This document shows, piece by piece, positions 1 through 8,169 of a stretch of DNA of 35,687 nt. How positions within the stretch are numbered: the stretch's first letter is position 1; each line of letters starts with the position of its first letter. This DNA comes from CAYOWK01 sp964407665 (GTDB lineage Bacteria; Pseudomonadota; Alphaproteobacteria; Caulobacterales; Hyphomonadaceae). The DNA is taken from assembly GCA_964407665.1 (NCBI GenBank), contig CAYOWK010000042.1:1-35687 (forward strand), given 5' to 3'. The notes beneath the pieces were generated by a model. It saw nothing but the letters and a program-made list of their open reading frames with translations. It was not told where the DNA came from and made no database searches. The position numbers and the translations under genes are program-made.

Positions 1-924
1 GGCGCCCACGCCGCGGCCCTCGCGGATCTCCATCGTCATCGAGCGCGACACCACGTCGCGCGAGGCGAGGTCCTTCGCGGACGGCGCATAGCGCTCCATG
101 AAGCGCTCGCCCTTGGAGTTGGTGAGATAGCCGCCTTCGCCGCGCGCGCCCTCGGTGATGAGGCAGCCCGAGCCGTAGATGCCGGTCGGGTGGAACTGCA
201 CGAACTCCATGTCCTGCAGCGGCAGGCCGGCGCGCAGCACCATCGCGTTGCCGTCGCCCGTGCAGGTGTGGGCCGAGGTCGCCGAGAAGTAGGCCCGGCC
301 ATAGCCGCCGGTGGCCAGGATCACGCGCTGGGCGCGGTAGCGGTGGAGGGTGCCGTCATCCAGCTTCCAGGCGGTCACGCCCCGGCATGCGCCGTCGGAA
401 TCCATGATGAGGTCGAGCGCGAAGAACTCGATGAAGAAGTCCACGGCGTACTTCAGCGACTGGCCGTAGAGGGTGTGGAGCATCGCGTGGCCGGTGCGGT
501 CAGCGGCGGCGCAGGTGCGCTGCACCGGGCCCTCGCCATAATTCCGGGTCATGCCGCCGAAGGCGCGCTGGTAGATCTTGCCGTCCTCGGTGCGCGAGAA
601 GGGAACGCCCCAGTGCTCGAGCTCGTAGACGGCGGCAGGGGCTGCGCGGACAAGATACTCGATGGCGTCCTGGTCGCCGAGCCAGTCGGAGCCCTTCACG
701 GTGTCATACATGTGCCAGCGCCAGTCATCGGCGCTCATGTTGCCGAGCGAGGCGGCGATGCCGCCCTGTGCGGCCACCGTGTGCGAGCGGGTGGGGAAGA
801 CCTTCGTGATGCAGGCGGTCTTGAGGCCGGCCTGTGCGCAACCGAGCGCAGCGCGAAGCCCCGATCCGCCAGCGCCAACGACCACGACGTCGTAGGTGTG
901 ATCGATCCAGTTGTAGGCGGTCAT
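1..924 (-). CDS. sdhA: Succinate dehydrogenase flavoprotein subunit, N-terminal part (runs off left edge)
   Basis: Catalytic FAD subunit of complex II, oxidising succinate to fumarate on the cytoplasmic face of the inner membrane. The minus-strand frame is open for 308 codons from ATG at 922-924 to the window edge. The N-terminus shows the dinucleotide-binding motif VVVGAGGSGLRAA, then the flavinylation segment TKVFPTRSHTVAAQGG with the histidine that carries covalent FAD in this family, followed by the conserved SADDWRWHMYDTVKGSDWLGDQ stretch read in pieces. It lies 48 nt downstream of sdhD in the order sdhC-sdhD-sdhA; sdhB would be expected beyond the edge. The C-terminal half, including the capping domain and most active-site residues, is not in the window. 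Confidence 0.97.
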   Translation of the reverse strand, partial: MTAYNWIDHTYDVVVVGAGGSGLRAALGCAQAGLKTACITKVFPTRSHTVAAQGGIAASLGNMSADDWRWHMYDTVKGSDWLGDQDAIEYLVRAAPAAVYELEHWGVPFSRTEDGKIYQRAFGGMTRNYGEGPVQRTCAAADRTGHAMLHTLYGQSLKYAVDFFIEFFALDLIMDSDGACRGVTAWKLDDGTLHRYRAQRVILATGGYGRAYFSATSAHTCTGDGNAMVLRAGLPLQDMEFVQFHPTGIYGSGCLITEGARGEGGYLTNSKGERFMERYAPSAKDLASRDVVSRSMTMEIREGRGVGA

Positions 925-972
925 GTCAGCACGTCCCTAGGCAGGCGGGGGTAGTCCAGACGTCAATCGGCG

Positions 973-1353
973 TCAGCCGGCGATCTTCAGAACGGAGAAG
1001 GCTGCGGCGGCAAAGAGGATTACGCAGATGAAGGTGTTCAGGATCAGTAGGAAGACCTTCGAGAAGGCCTTGCTGATGTAGTCCTCGACGATGACCTGCA
1101 CGCCGAGACGCATGTGATAGAGCATTGCGCCGATGGTCAGCAGGATCAGCACCGCATTCCACGGCTTGGCGATCCAGTCGGTCACAGCGGCATAGCCGCC
1201 CGGGGCGACCAGCATGGCCGAGATCAGGAACCAGGGAACGAGGAAGACGAGAGCGATGGCGCTGACGCGCTGGCCGATGAAGTGGCCAACGCCTTCCTTG
1301 GCGGAACCAAGGCCGCGGACCTTGCCGAGCGGGGTGCGGATGGACTGGGTCAT
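973..1353 (-). CDS. sdhD: Succinate dehydrogenase membrane anchor subunit
   Basis: Small hydrophobic membrane subunit of complex II that helps bind heme b and ubiquinone. The product is 126 aa with three transmembrane segments (about 31-50, 64-84 and 100-120). His80 in LYHMRLGVQ is the likely heme ligand, and the Asp91-Tyr92 pair after it corresponds to the DY motif near the quinone site in this family. I chose ATG at 1351-1353 rather than the longer upstream frame because the protein then starts MTQSIRTPLG, as alphaproteobacterial SdhD does, and because the start lies 4 nt after the sdhC stop, as in a compact operon. Confidence 0.94.
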   Translation of the reverse strand: MTQSIRTPLGKVRGLGSAKEGVGHFIGQRVSAIALVFLVPWFLISAMLVAPGGYAAVTDWIAKPWNAVLILLTIGAMLYHMRLGVQVIVEDYISKAFSKVFLLILNTFICVILFAAAAFSVLKIAG

Positions 1354-1357
1354 GGTC

Positions 1358-1798
1358 TCAGGCTCCGATCGCCAGGTCGATAAGCCCGGAAACGCCGGGA
1401 ACGCCCGGAACAAGTCCGCCAGCGACCCAGATTGCTGCGGCCACGATCACGGCCAGCACCAGAACGATGGTCGACCAGGCAGAGGCGCCCTTCGGGTTGA
1501 AGCCGCTTCCGGCGTCCATCACGAGGTGTTTCAGGCCGTTCAGCATGTGGTAGCAGACGCTCAGCGTGAGGCCGAACAGGACCAGCTGGCCGAGGATGCT
1601 GCCCATCAGGCCGGCGAAGACGCCATACGTCTCTTCACCGGCGGCGGCGCAGAACAGCCAGGCCGTGGCGAGAAACGCGCCCACATAGTTCGCGGAGCCG
1701 GTCGCCCGGTGCAGGATCGAGCCAAGCATCGTGGCGTGCCATTTCCACACCTGAACGTGCGGCGCTTTCGGCCTCTTGTCGGTCCAGCCCGTGGCCAT
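1358..1798 (-). CDS. sdhC: Succinate dehydrogenase cytochrome b556 subunit
   Basis: Membrane anchor of complex II. The 146 aa product begins with the family signature (RPKAPHVQVWKW, then SILHRATG with Ser27, His30 and Arg31 near the quinone pocket) and has three transmembrane helices. His84 in CYHMLNGLKHL matches the conserved heme-ligand motif H-x3-G-x-[RK]-H. ATG at 1796-1798 was chosen because an upstream extension would add about 30 non-conserved residues. It is the first gene of the sdhCDA operon, and the promoter should lie in the 1799-1971 gap it shares divergently with the amidotransferase gene. Confidence 0.94.
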   Translation of the reverse strand: MATGWTDKRPKAPHVQVWKWHATMLGSILHRATGSANYVGAFLATAWLFCAAAGEETYGVFAGLMGSILGQLVLFGLTLSVCYHMLNGLKHLVMDAGSGFNPKGASAWSTIVLVLAVIVAAAIWVAGGLVPGVPGVSGLIDLAIGA

Positions 1799-1971
1799 CC
1801 AGTAGCATCCCCAAAAGACGTGCGGCCCCAACGCACTGCAGCGCTGGCGTGGTTCTAGACCGGGCGACGCCGCTGTCAACGCACGCAAGAGCCGCAGTCC
1901 CCCCGCCCGGAGCGAGTGCGCGACGGGCGGGCGGCTTGGCGTTGGGCCCGAACCGGCCCAATAAGCAGGTC

Positions 1972-2688
1972 ATGAAGCTGACAATTCTCGAAACCGGCCG
2001 CGCGCCCGGAGCGCTGGCCGACATCTACCCCCGGTATCCGGAGATGGTGGCCGCCCTGCTGGCCCGCGTCGACGACCGGCTGACATTTGCAACTGTGTCG
2101 CTCTGGGACGGCGAGCCTTTGCCCGCGCTCGGCGATGTCGAGGCCATTCTGATCACCGGTTCCCCCTTTGGCGTCTATGATTCGCCGCCCTGGATGGATC
2201 CGCTGAGAGCGTTCATCCGCCAGGCGCACGCCGCCCGCATTCCGATGGTGGGGATCTGTTTTGGTCACCAGATCATCGCCGATGCGCTGGGCGGGGTGGT
2301 CCGCAAGTCCGAAAAAGGCTGGGGCGTCGGCCGCCACACGTACAATGTCGTCTCGCAGGCGCCCTGGATGCGCGACAGGGTGGACACCGTGTCGCTGGTC
2401 GCCAGCCACCAGGATCAGGTGATCTTGCCGCCCGATGGCGTTCGCACGCTGGCGCGCTCCGCGCATACCGACCATGCCATGCTCGCCTGGACGGACGCCC
2501 CGATCCTGACGCTGCAGGGCCACCCCGAATTCTCCGACCGTTTCGCGTCCGCTCTCTACAGTGCGCGCCGTGGCGGCAGTCTGACTGACGACATGGCAGA
2601 TGCTGCGATAGAATCCCTTGGGAAGCCTGAAGACAACGACCTGATGGCGGAGTGGATTGCAGGCTTCCTGCGTTCTGCCCGACAATGA
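1972..2688 (+). CDS. Class I glutamine amidotransferase-like protein
   Basis: A 238 aa GATase1-fold protein of the stand-alone, GMP-synthase-like type that would hydrolyse glutamine or a related amide. The nucleophile Cys96 lies in the elbow GICFGHQ, and the His-Glu pair is in LQGHPEF about 90 residues later, so the triad is intact. LITGSPFGVYD near 60-70 matches the oxyanion-loop region. ATG at 1972 was chosen because the preceding 41 in-frame codons are low-complexity and Arg/Ala/Pro-rich. The gene is divergent from sdhC. There is no fused synthetase domain, so the acceptor substrate is unknown. Confidence 0.88.
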   Translation: MKLTILETGRAPGALADIYPRYPEMVAALLARVDDRLTFATVSLWDGEPLPALGDVEAILITGSPFGVYDSPPWMDPLRAFIRQAHAARIPMVGICFGHQIIADALGGVVRKSEKGWGVGRHTYNVVSQAPWMRDRVDTVSLVASHQDQVILPPDGVRTLARSAHTDHAMLAWTDAPILTLQGHPEFSDRFASALYSARRGGSLTDDMADAAIESLGKPEDNDLMAEWIAGFLRSARQ

Positions 2689-2704
2689 CTGTGCACAGGC
2701 TGGC

Positions 2705-2734
2705 AGGGGCGGCGGCGACGCCGCCATCGCCCCT
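2705..2734 (+). terminator. GC-rich hairpin after the amidotransferase gene
   Basis: AGGGGCG (2705-2711) pairs with CGCCCCT (2728-2734) around an inner GC-rich stem, 17 nt after the stop codon. There is only a weak T-rich tail (TTGATTT), so it may be an attenuated or Rho-assisted end or simply an mRNA-stabilising hairpin. Confidence 0.4.
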
Positions 2735-2790
2735 TGATTTGCGCGCCCATGCACGATTGATAGGCGCCTGACATGAAATCGGAGTCCCCG

Positions 2791-3264
2791 ATGGGCGCAC
2801 ACGCCCTTCATCACCGGTTGGGCGAGGTGGCCGAAACGCTGTCCTCAACCGAGCGCAAGACGAACCAGGGCCGCATGAAGCGGTTCACGCGTTGCCGCGT
2901 CATCTGGGACGATGGCGCCGGCCCCGAATTCACTGACCTGTCGGCGGACTACACCGCAGGCCAGCGCACGGCCGTGATCTATCGCGACACCAACTACATC
3001 TGCGACGTCAACGTGGAGAGCGGCCAGCAGTCCGTGATCGGCGACCGGGTGGAGGGCATCCTTGCCCTGCTGCTGGTGATCTCGATGCCGCTGTGTTTCG
3101 TGCTGATCGGCTTCCCGATGTATTTCGGCGTGCGGGCCTGGTCGCGCATGACCACCGACAAGTTGCGCAAGCGCGTGTCGGCCTATGTCGAAACGCTGTT
3201 GCCCTCGCTCCGCATTCCGCCTGTTGTGACGGCGCCTCCGGTTCTCGCCGGCGCAGGCGGCTGA
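2791..3264 (+). CDS. Unknown membrane protein, 157 aa
   Basis: Not recognised as a named family. A soluble N-terminal part of about 85 residues (with RFTRCRVIWDDG and YRDTNYICDVNV, which look like beta strands) is followed by one long hydrophobic stretch, GILALLLVISMPLCFVLIG and onward, at about 90-117. A basic cytoplasmic-looking helix and a Pro/Ala-rich tail follow. An ATG at 2773 is in frame, but GGAG at 2781-2784 sits 6 nt before the ATG at 2791, so I prefer the shorter start. It ends 3 nt from the stop of the convergent gene at 3268. Confidence 0.65.
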   Translation: MGAHALHHRLGEVAETLSSTERKTNQGRMKRFTRCRVIWDDGAGPEFTDLSADYTAGQRTAVIYRDTNYICDVNVESGQQSVIGDRVEGILALLLVISMPLCFVLIGFPMYFGVRAWSRMTTDKLRKRVSAYVETLLPSLRIPPVVTAPPVLAGAGG

Positions 3265-3267
3265 TCC

Positions 3268-3693
3268 TCAGCGGCGCGCCGGCTGCGCCACCATGGCCCA
3301 TCCCGCGACCTGATAGGCGGCGGCGACCATCAGCCCGATGTCGAGCCATGTCCGCGTGCCCCACAGCGGCCAGACCGGAAACAGGCTGATCAGGGCGATG
3401 AGGGCGCACGCGCCGTCCAGTCCGCCATGACCCATCAGCAGGCCCCTGCCGGTGCGGGCGCGCTTCACCTGCTCGCGCGTCACCGGGAACACGCCATCCT
3501 CCAGCCGCGACGGCCCGAACGTCTCGAACAGGGCGTCACGCCCCCGGATGCCGGTGATCTCGGTGAGGATCTCGGCTGTCGCGTACCCCTCATCCACGGC
3601 GCCCCACACCACGCCCGCGCGAATCCACCGCACCGTCACGGACAGGAGAATGGCGACCGCAATGGCCGCCTGCCAGAAACCGGGCATGTACAT
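3268..3693 (-). CDS. Unknown membrane protein, 141 aa
   Basis: Not recognised. It has a hydrophobic segment at the N-terminus (about 5-30), a middle soluble section of about 60 residues (EGYATAEILTEITGIRGRD, then FPVTREQVKRARTGRG), and two hydrophobic stretches at about 90-110 and 115-133, so a three-helix protein with a cytoplasmic loop is likely. AGGATAG lies about 11 nt upstream of the ATG at 3691-3693. It is convergent with the gene ending at 3264. No catalytic motif is visible. Confidence 0.6.
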   Translation of the reverse strand: MYMPGFWQAAIAVAILLSVTVRWIRAGVVWGAVDEGYATAEILTEITGIRGRDALFETFGPSRLEDGVFPVTREQVKRARTGRGLLMGHGGLDGACALIALISLFPVWPLWGTRTWLDIGLMVAAAYQVAGWAMVAQPARR

Positions 3694-3807
3694 GGTGGTG
3701 TTCTATCCTGACGCCTGAGCCCGTGCCTGCGGGGAGAGATAGGCGGTCGCGGCGCAGAACAGAAGGTGGCTCACAGTGCAGCTTTGAGCGGGGCCGGGTT
3801 GAACATA

Positions 3808-4065
3808 TCAGAAGTCGTCTTCTATTCTCCCACCGACATCCAAGCGAATTGTCTCCAAGACGGCGACGACCTCGGTGTCACTGTAATAGTGGCGCCCGCT
3901 GATGTCCGCATGCACCTGATTTTCGCGCACGATGTTGAAATAGGCGACTGGATCGCCTGTCGGGTCCAGCAGAAGCCAAGGTTCCGTCTGGCCCGGAAGC
4001 GCCCGTCCGAGCGCAAACGGAAGCAGGCTCGGCCTTTCAACATCGAAGAGAAAGTACTGCTTCAT
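3808..4065 (-). CDS. Small unknown protein, 85 aa
   Basis: Not recognised. The composition is protein-like (MKQYFLFDVERPSLL at the N-terminus, TEPWLLLDPTGDPVAYFNIV in the middle, an acidic C-terminus GGRIEDDF), whereas the competing plus-strand frame is rich in Arg, Pro and Ser and looks like a shadow. The pattern of alternating hydrophobics suggests a small all-beta or alpha-beta domain. There is no strong Shine-Dalgarno before the ATG at 4063-4065. It stands alone between convergent and tandem neighbours. Confidence 0.5.
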   Translation of the reverse strand: MKQYFLFDVERPSLLPFALGRALPGQTEPWLLLDPTGDPVAYFNIVRENQVHADISGRHYYSDTEVVAVLETIRLDVGGRIEDDF

Positions 4066-4138
4066 TGCGGCATTGTTCTACCAAGCTGCTCACTGTATTT
4101 TCAGTCAGCGGAAGAACGGTCTGGAGACGGATCTACGC

Positions 4139-5188
4139 CTACTCCCGCTTTGGAATCGCCGCCCAGTAGTCGAAGTCGAGGATCACGTCCGGCAGATATT
4201 TGCCGTCGTCGCCGTGGCGCGGGAAGTCGTGGCAGGGGCGGTTTTTCGTGGCGACCAGACGCAGGCGCAGCGCGCCCATGCCGTCGTCGAACTCCACCTT
4301 GTCCAGCACTTCCGACCACGCAAACACCGTGTCGCCCGAGCCCAGCGGGTTCACGTGCTGGCCCGCGTTGATGGCGATGATCTCGGCGGCGTTGGCCAGA
4401 CCGTTGAACGCCAGCGAGCGCGCCAGCGAGATGGCGACGCCGCCATAGATCAGGCGCTTGCCGCGCGGGGTCTGCGCCTGCGCGTGCTGGTTGAAGTGCA
4501 CCTTCGCGGTGTTCTGGTAGAGGCGCGTCGCGATCTGGTGCTCGGCCTCTTCCACGGTGAAGGCGTCGACGTGGTCGATCTTCTCGCCGACCTCGTAGTC
4601 CTCATAGGCGAAGGGCGAGCCGGCCAGATCGAAGTCCCAGCCGGAGGCCGACGCTTCCGGATGGGGCAGGGTGTCGGCGGAGACCGCGTCCGGCAGGTCG
4701 GGAACGACGGTCGCCGGCGCCGGCGAGGCGGGGTCGCGCTTGTTGACCATCACCCAGCGCACATAGCTGAGCACTTCCTCATCCGCCTGATTGTAGCCCG
4801 TGGTGCGCACCCAGACGACGCCGGTCTTGCCGTTGGAGTTTTCCTTCACGCCAATCACTTCGGAGATCGCCCGCAGCGTGTCGCCCGGATAGACCGGCTG
4901 CAGGAAGCGGCCGTCGGCATAGCCGAGGTTGGCGACCGCGTTCAGCGAGATGTCCGGCACCGTCTTGCCGAACACCATGTGGAAGGCGAGCAGCGGATCG
5001 ATGGGCGCCGCTTCCAGTCCGCACTCCTGCGCGAACGAGTCGGCGCAATAGAGCGCAAAGCGCGATCCGGTCAGGCCGATATAGATCGCGGTGTCCGCCT
5101 CGGTCACGGTGCGCGGCGTGGCGTGGATCAGCTCGTCGCCGACCTGGAAGTCCTCGAAGAAGTTCCCGGGATTGGACTTGAGGGTCAT
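4139..5188 (-). CDS. mch: Mesaconyl-CoA hydratase (two MaoC domains)
   Basis: Interconverts mesaconyl-C1-CoA and beta-methylmalyl-CoA in the ethylmalonyl-CoA pathway of acetyl-CoA assimilation. The 349 aa length and tandem MaoC hot-dog domains (about 10-150 and 190-345) fit this family. Conserved stretches include DTAIYIGLTGSRFALYC at the N-terminus and TRLYQNTAKVHFN followed by LIYGGVAISLARSLA in the second domain, typical of the Mch/MeaC enzymes. ATG at 5186-5188 gives the family start MTLKSNPGNFFEDFQVGD; the longer frame adds non-conserved sequence. The CitE-type lyase at 7092 on the same strand is probably a pathway partner, with a chemoreceptor gene between them. Confidence 0.88.
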   Translation of the reverse strand: MTLKSNPGNFFEDFQVGDELIHATPRTVTEADTAIYIGLTGSRFALYCADSFAQECGLEAAPIDPLLAFHMVFGKTVPDISLNAVANLGYADGRFLQPVYPGDTLRAISEVIGVKENSNGKTGVVWVRTTGYNQADEEVLSYVRWVMVNKRDPASPAPATVVPDLPDAVSADTLPHPEASASGWDFDLAGSPFAYEDYEVGEKIDHVDAFTVEEAEHQIATRLYQNTAKVHFNQHAQAQTPRGKRLIYGGVAISLARSLAFNGLANAAEIIAINAGQHVNPLGSGDTVFAWSEVLDKVEFDDGMGALRLRLVATKNRPCHDFPRHGDDGKYLPDVILDFDYWAAIPKRE

Positions 5189-5315
5189 GGGGCGGCGTCC
5201 CTTGGCGGTGTTCTGCTGATATCGGGCGTACCCTCTACAGCGCGCGGCGGGCGGCAACAATGGCGGAATGGCTCCGGGAAGGCGGGTCCCGGGACAAGGC
5301 TGCGTAACGCCGGCC

Positions 5316-6986
5316 TCAGGCAGCCCGGACGCCAGCCAGGAAATCGCCCACGTCCCGGCGCAGGCTTTCCGCGCCCCGGGCCAGTTCGGCCGCCGCGCTG
5401 AGGACCTGGCTTGCCGCCGCACCGGTCGTTACGGTTCCGTTCCTCACCTCATGGATGCTGCCTGACACGGCCGTGGCGCCCTGTGCGGCCTCCTGCACGT
5501 TGCGCGCGATCTCCTGGGTCGCGGACCCCTGCTGCTCCATCGCCGCCGCCACCGAGGCGGACACGCCATTGAGGTCGGATATGGTGGCGGCGATCTTGCC
5601 GATGGCCTCGACCGCCGCAGCCGTCTCGGACTGCACGGCCGCAATCTGGAACGCGATTTCATCGGTCGCCTTGGCCGTCTGGCCGGCCAGCGCCTTGACC
5701 TCGTTGGCGACCACGGCAAAACCGCGTCCGGTCTCACCCGCACGCGCCGCTTCGATCGTCGCGTTCAGCGCCAGCAGGTTGGTCTGGGCTGCGACCGACC
5801 GGATCAGCTCGACGACCTCGCCGATCTTCCGGCTCGCATCGGCCAGCCCCATGACGGTCCCGTTGGTCTGGCGCGCTTCATCGGTTGCGCGTCTCGCCAT
5901 TTCCGACGAGGCGCCGATCTGGCCCGCGATGTCCCGGATGGTTGTGGACAGCTCCTCGGATGCCGCCGCCACTGCGTTCACGTTGGCCGACGTCTGCTCG
6001 ACCGCTGAGGCGACATTCATCGACTGGCTGCTCGTTTCGTTAGCGGTATGCGACATCGACCGCGCCGCGGCCTCGAGCTCCGTCGCCGCCGATGACAGGG
6101 AGTCGATCAGCGATCCGACCTTCGCCTCGAAAGCGTCGGCCATGGCGGTAGCGGCCTTGCGCCGCTCCGCCTGCTGGCGCAGCTCGTTTTCGGCCTTCTC
6201 GGCTTCCAGACGCTGGCGCTCGATGGCGTTGGTCCGGAAGACGGCGACCGCCTTGGCCATGGCGCCGACTTCGTCGCGACGGTTGGCGTAGGGAACGGCC
6301 TTTGCCGTATCTCCGCCCGCCAGCCGAGACATGAACGCCGTCATGCCGGCAAGGGGACGGACCACGCCGGCCATGATGGTCCAGAAGGCGGCAATGAAGC
6401 TGACCGCGCTGGCGGCCGAGACCCCAGCGAGGATCAGTTCGGCCAGCTCCACCTGATGATGGACGCTCTGGTAGGTCGCGCCGGCTTCCTTGATCTGGAT
6501 ATCGACCAGCTGGCTCACGGCTGCCGTCACGGGGTCTATCGTCTGGTAGAGGCGGTTCAGGACAAACGCGTCAAGCGCCGCCGGGTCACCCTGCTTCAGA
6601 ATGCCCTCGAGCTCCGCCACGGCGGCGTTCGCAGGCGTCATCGTACGGATCACTTCATCGGCGAGCTGGCGTTCCTCGGTAGTCATCCGGGTTGCTTCAT
6701 AGGCGTCCCAGTGCGTCTTGATGCCGTCCCGTGCGGCGACGACGGCCTCAAGTCCGCTTGCCGGATCCATGTTGCCGTTTCGCACCTTGTGCGCGGCGTC
6801 GACAATATTCACGGCATAGAGGTCGGAAATGATCTTGAGGTCGCGCAACGGCACGACCCGGTCGTCATGGATGGCCTCAAATCCGGCAAGCGACGTCTCG
6901 CCCGTTCGCCAACCTGTGACGGCCAGCGCCAGCGCGCCCGCCAGCAGGAGGAGCAGAATTCCGATCAGACGCGCTTTGAGTGACAT
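5316..6986 (-). CDS. Methyl-accepting chemotaxis protein
   Basis: Transmembrane chemoreceptor of 556 aa that would signal through CheA/CheW. Order of parts: TM1 (about 8-24), a periplasmic four-helix-bundle sensor of about 155 residues, TM2 (about 183-208), a HAMP linker, and a long coiled-coil signalling domain. The highly conserved hairpin tip is at about 403-433 (TNLLALNATIEAARAG, then GRGFAVVANEVKALA). There is no C-terminal CheR-docking pentapeptide; the protein ends DFLAGVRAA. The start at 6984-6986 follows a G-rich tract (TGGGGGTTTGC), and the longer frame adds only 13 residues. No che genes are nearby. It sits between two carbon-metabolism genes on the same strand, but the ligand cannot be read from sequence. 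Confidence 0.95.
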   Translation of the reverse strand: MSLKARLIGILLLLLAGALALAVTGWRTGETSLAGFEAIHDDRVVPLRDLKIISDLYAVNIVDAAHKVRNGNMDPASGLEAVVAARDGIKTHWDAYEATRMTTEERQLADEVIRTMTPANAAVAELEGILKQGDPAALDAFVLNRLYQTIDPVTAAVSQLVDIQIKEAGATYQSVHHQVELAELILAGVSAASAVSFIAAFWTIMAGVVRPLAGMTAFMSRLAGGDTAKAVPYANRRDEVGAMAKAVAVFRTNAIERQRLEAEKAENELRQQAERRKAATAMADAFEAKVGSLIDSLSSAATELEAAARSMSHTANETSSQSMNVASAVEQTSANVNAVAAASEELSTTIRDIAGQIGASSEMARRATDEARQTNGTVMGLADASRKIGEVVELIRSVAAQTNLLALNATIEAARAGETGRGFAVVANEVKALAGQTAKATDEIAFQIAAVQSETAAAVEAIGKIAATISDLNGVSASVAAAMEQQGSATQEIARNVQEAAQGATAVSGSIHEVRNGTVTTGAAASQVLSAAAELARGAESLRRDVGDFLAGVRAA

Positions 6987-7091
6987 GCAAACCCCCAAGT
7001 TATGCAGGGGTAGCAAGGGTCTCAAAGGCTGTAGAAATCGTTAACAGACTGGATCGATTTGTTTACACACCGAGCTCGATCACGGGTTTAC

Positions 7092-7979
7092 CTACCCGTT
7101 CGCCGCTTCCCGCTTCGCAATGGCGTCCGCGACCGCAACTGTGCGCCGGGCCTGCGCGAGGTGCAGCAGTTCGGTCATCTTGCCGTTCACTTTCAGGACG
7201 CCCTTGCCGGCGTTGGCCGGGTCGGCAAAGGCCGCGATCACGTCGCGCGCCTGCGTGACCGCGTCAGCCGCCGGAGCGAAGATCGTGTTGCAGGGCTCGA
7301 CCTGGCTGGGATGGATCAGCGTCTTGCCGTCGAATCCGAAGGCGCGGCCCTGGCGGCACTCCGCCGTGAAACCGTCCGCGTTTGCGATGTCATTATAGAC
7401 GCCGTCGAAGACCAGCACGTCGAAGGCCCGCGCCGCTGCGATCGCCAGTGTCAGGGTGACGGCGAGGTTCGAGCGGTCCGGCGTGGGCTCGGCGCGGAAA
7501 TCCTTGATCAGGTCGTTGGTGCCCATGACGAAGGCCGTCAGCCGTGTCGTCTTCCGGCATTCTGCGATTTCGCGCAGGTTGAAGATCGACAGCGGCGTCT
7601 CGATCATCACCCAGAGCTGCAGGGAGGGGGGCGCGCCAGCTTCCGACATCGCCTCGTTCAGCCAGCGGATGTCATCCGCGCAAGTCACTTTCGGGGCGAG
7701 GATGGCGTCCGGCCCGGCATGCACGGCCGCCTTGAGATCTGCCTTGCCCCATTCGGTGTCCTGTCCGTTGATCCGGATCACCAGCTCGCGCGGGCCATAG
7801 CCGCCCGCCTTGACCACGCCGCAGACCCGGTCGCGGGCCTCGGCCTTGGCTTCCGGGGCGACGGCGTCCTCAAGGTCGAGGATCAGGCAGTCCGCCGGGA
7901 GGGTTTTCGCCTTCTCCAGCGCGCGCTCGTTTGCGCCCGGCATGTAGAGAACCGAACGGCGCGGTCTGATGTCGGACAT
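7092..7979 (-). CDS. CitE/HpcH-type CoA ester lyase (malyl-CoA lyase or malyl-CoA thioesterase)
   Basis: A TIM-barrel CoA-ester lyase family protein of 295 aa. The N-terminus RRSVLYMPGANERALEKA holds the substrate-binding Arg, LILDLEDAVAPEAK is the metal-site region, and VMIETPLSI carries the second acidic metal ligand; VMGTNDL and FGFDGKTLIHPSQV are conserved near the C-terminus. Family members cleave malyl-CoA or beta-methylmalyl-CoA, or act as (3S)-malyl-CoA thioesterase (Mcl2). The length and the RSVLYMPG start fit the Mcl2-like side better than Mcl1, but sequence alone does not settle it. With mch nearby, a role in the ethylmalonyl-CoA pathway is likely. AGGGGG lies about 9 nt before the ATG. 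Confidence 0.85.
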   Translation of the reverse strand: MSDIRPRRSVLYMPGANERALEKAKTLPADCLILDLEDAVAPEAKAEARDRVCGVVKAGGYGPRELVIRINGQDTEWGKADLKAAVHAGPDAILAPKVTCADDIRWLNEAMSEAGAPPSLQLWVMIETPLSIFNLREIAECRKTTRLTAFVMGTNDLIKDFRAEPTPDRSNLAVTLTLAIAAARAFDVLVFDGVYNDIANADGFTAECRQGRAFGFDGKTLIHPSQVEPCNTIFAPAADAVTQARDVIAAFADPANAGKGVLKVNGKMTELLHLAQARRTVAVADAIAKREAANG

Positions 7980-8169
7980 GGAAAGGCCCCCTGAGGCGAT
8001 GAACGGCTAAAACGGACTGCCGGACACATGACGGAGCGTCGCGCGAAGATCAAGCGCCCCCCAGGCCTGTGACGCGCTGGTTCCAGCAGGTAACAACATG
8101 AAGCTCCAGCCGAAACAGGTCGCAGATGCGTCCCAGGCGGGGGGACATCGTAACTCCGGTTGTCCCGGT

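Noticed and set aside
190..954. 254 aa plus-strand open frame at the left edge
   Set aside because: It is antisense to sdhA, whose flavoprotein motifs are unambiguous.
4073..5401. 442 aa plus-strand open frame
   Set aside because: It is a shadow of mesaconyl-CoA hydratase and has no recognisable motif.
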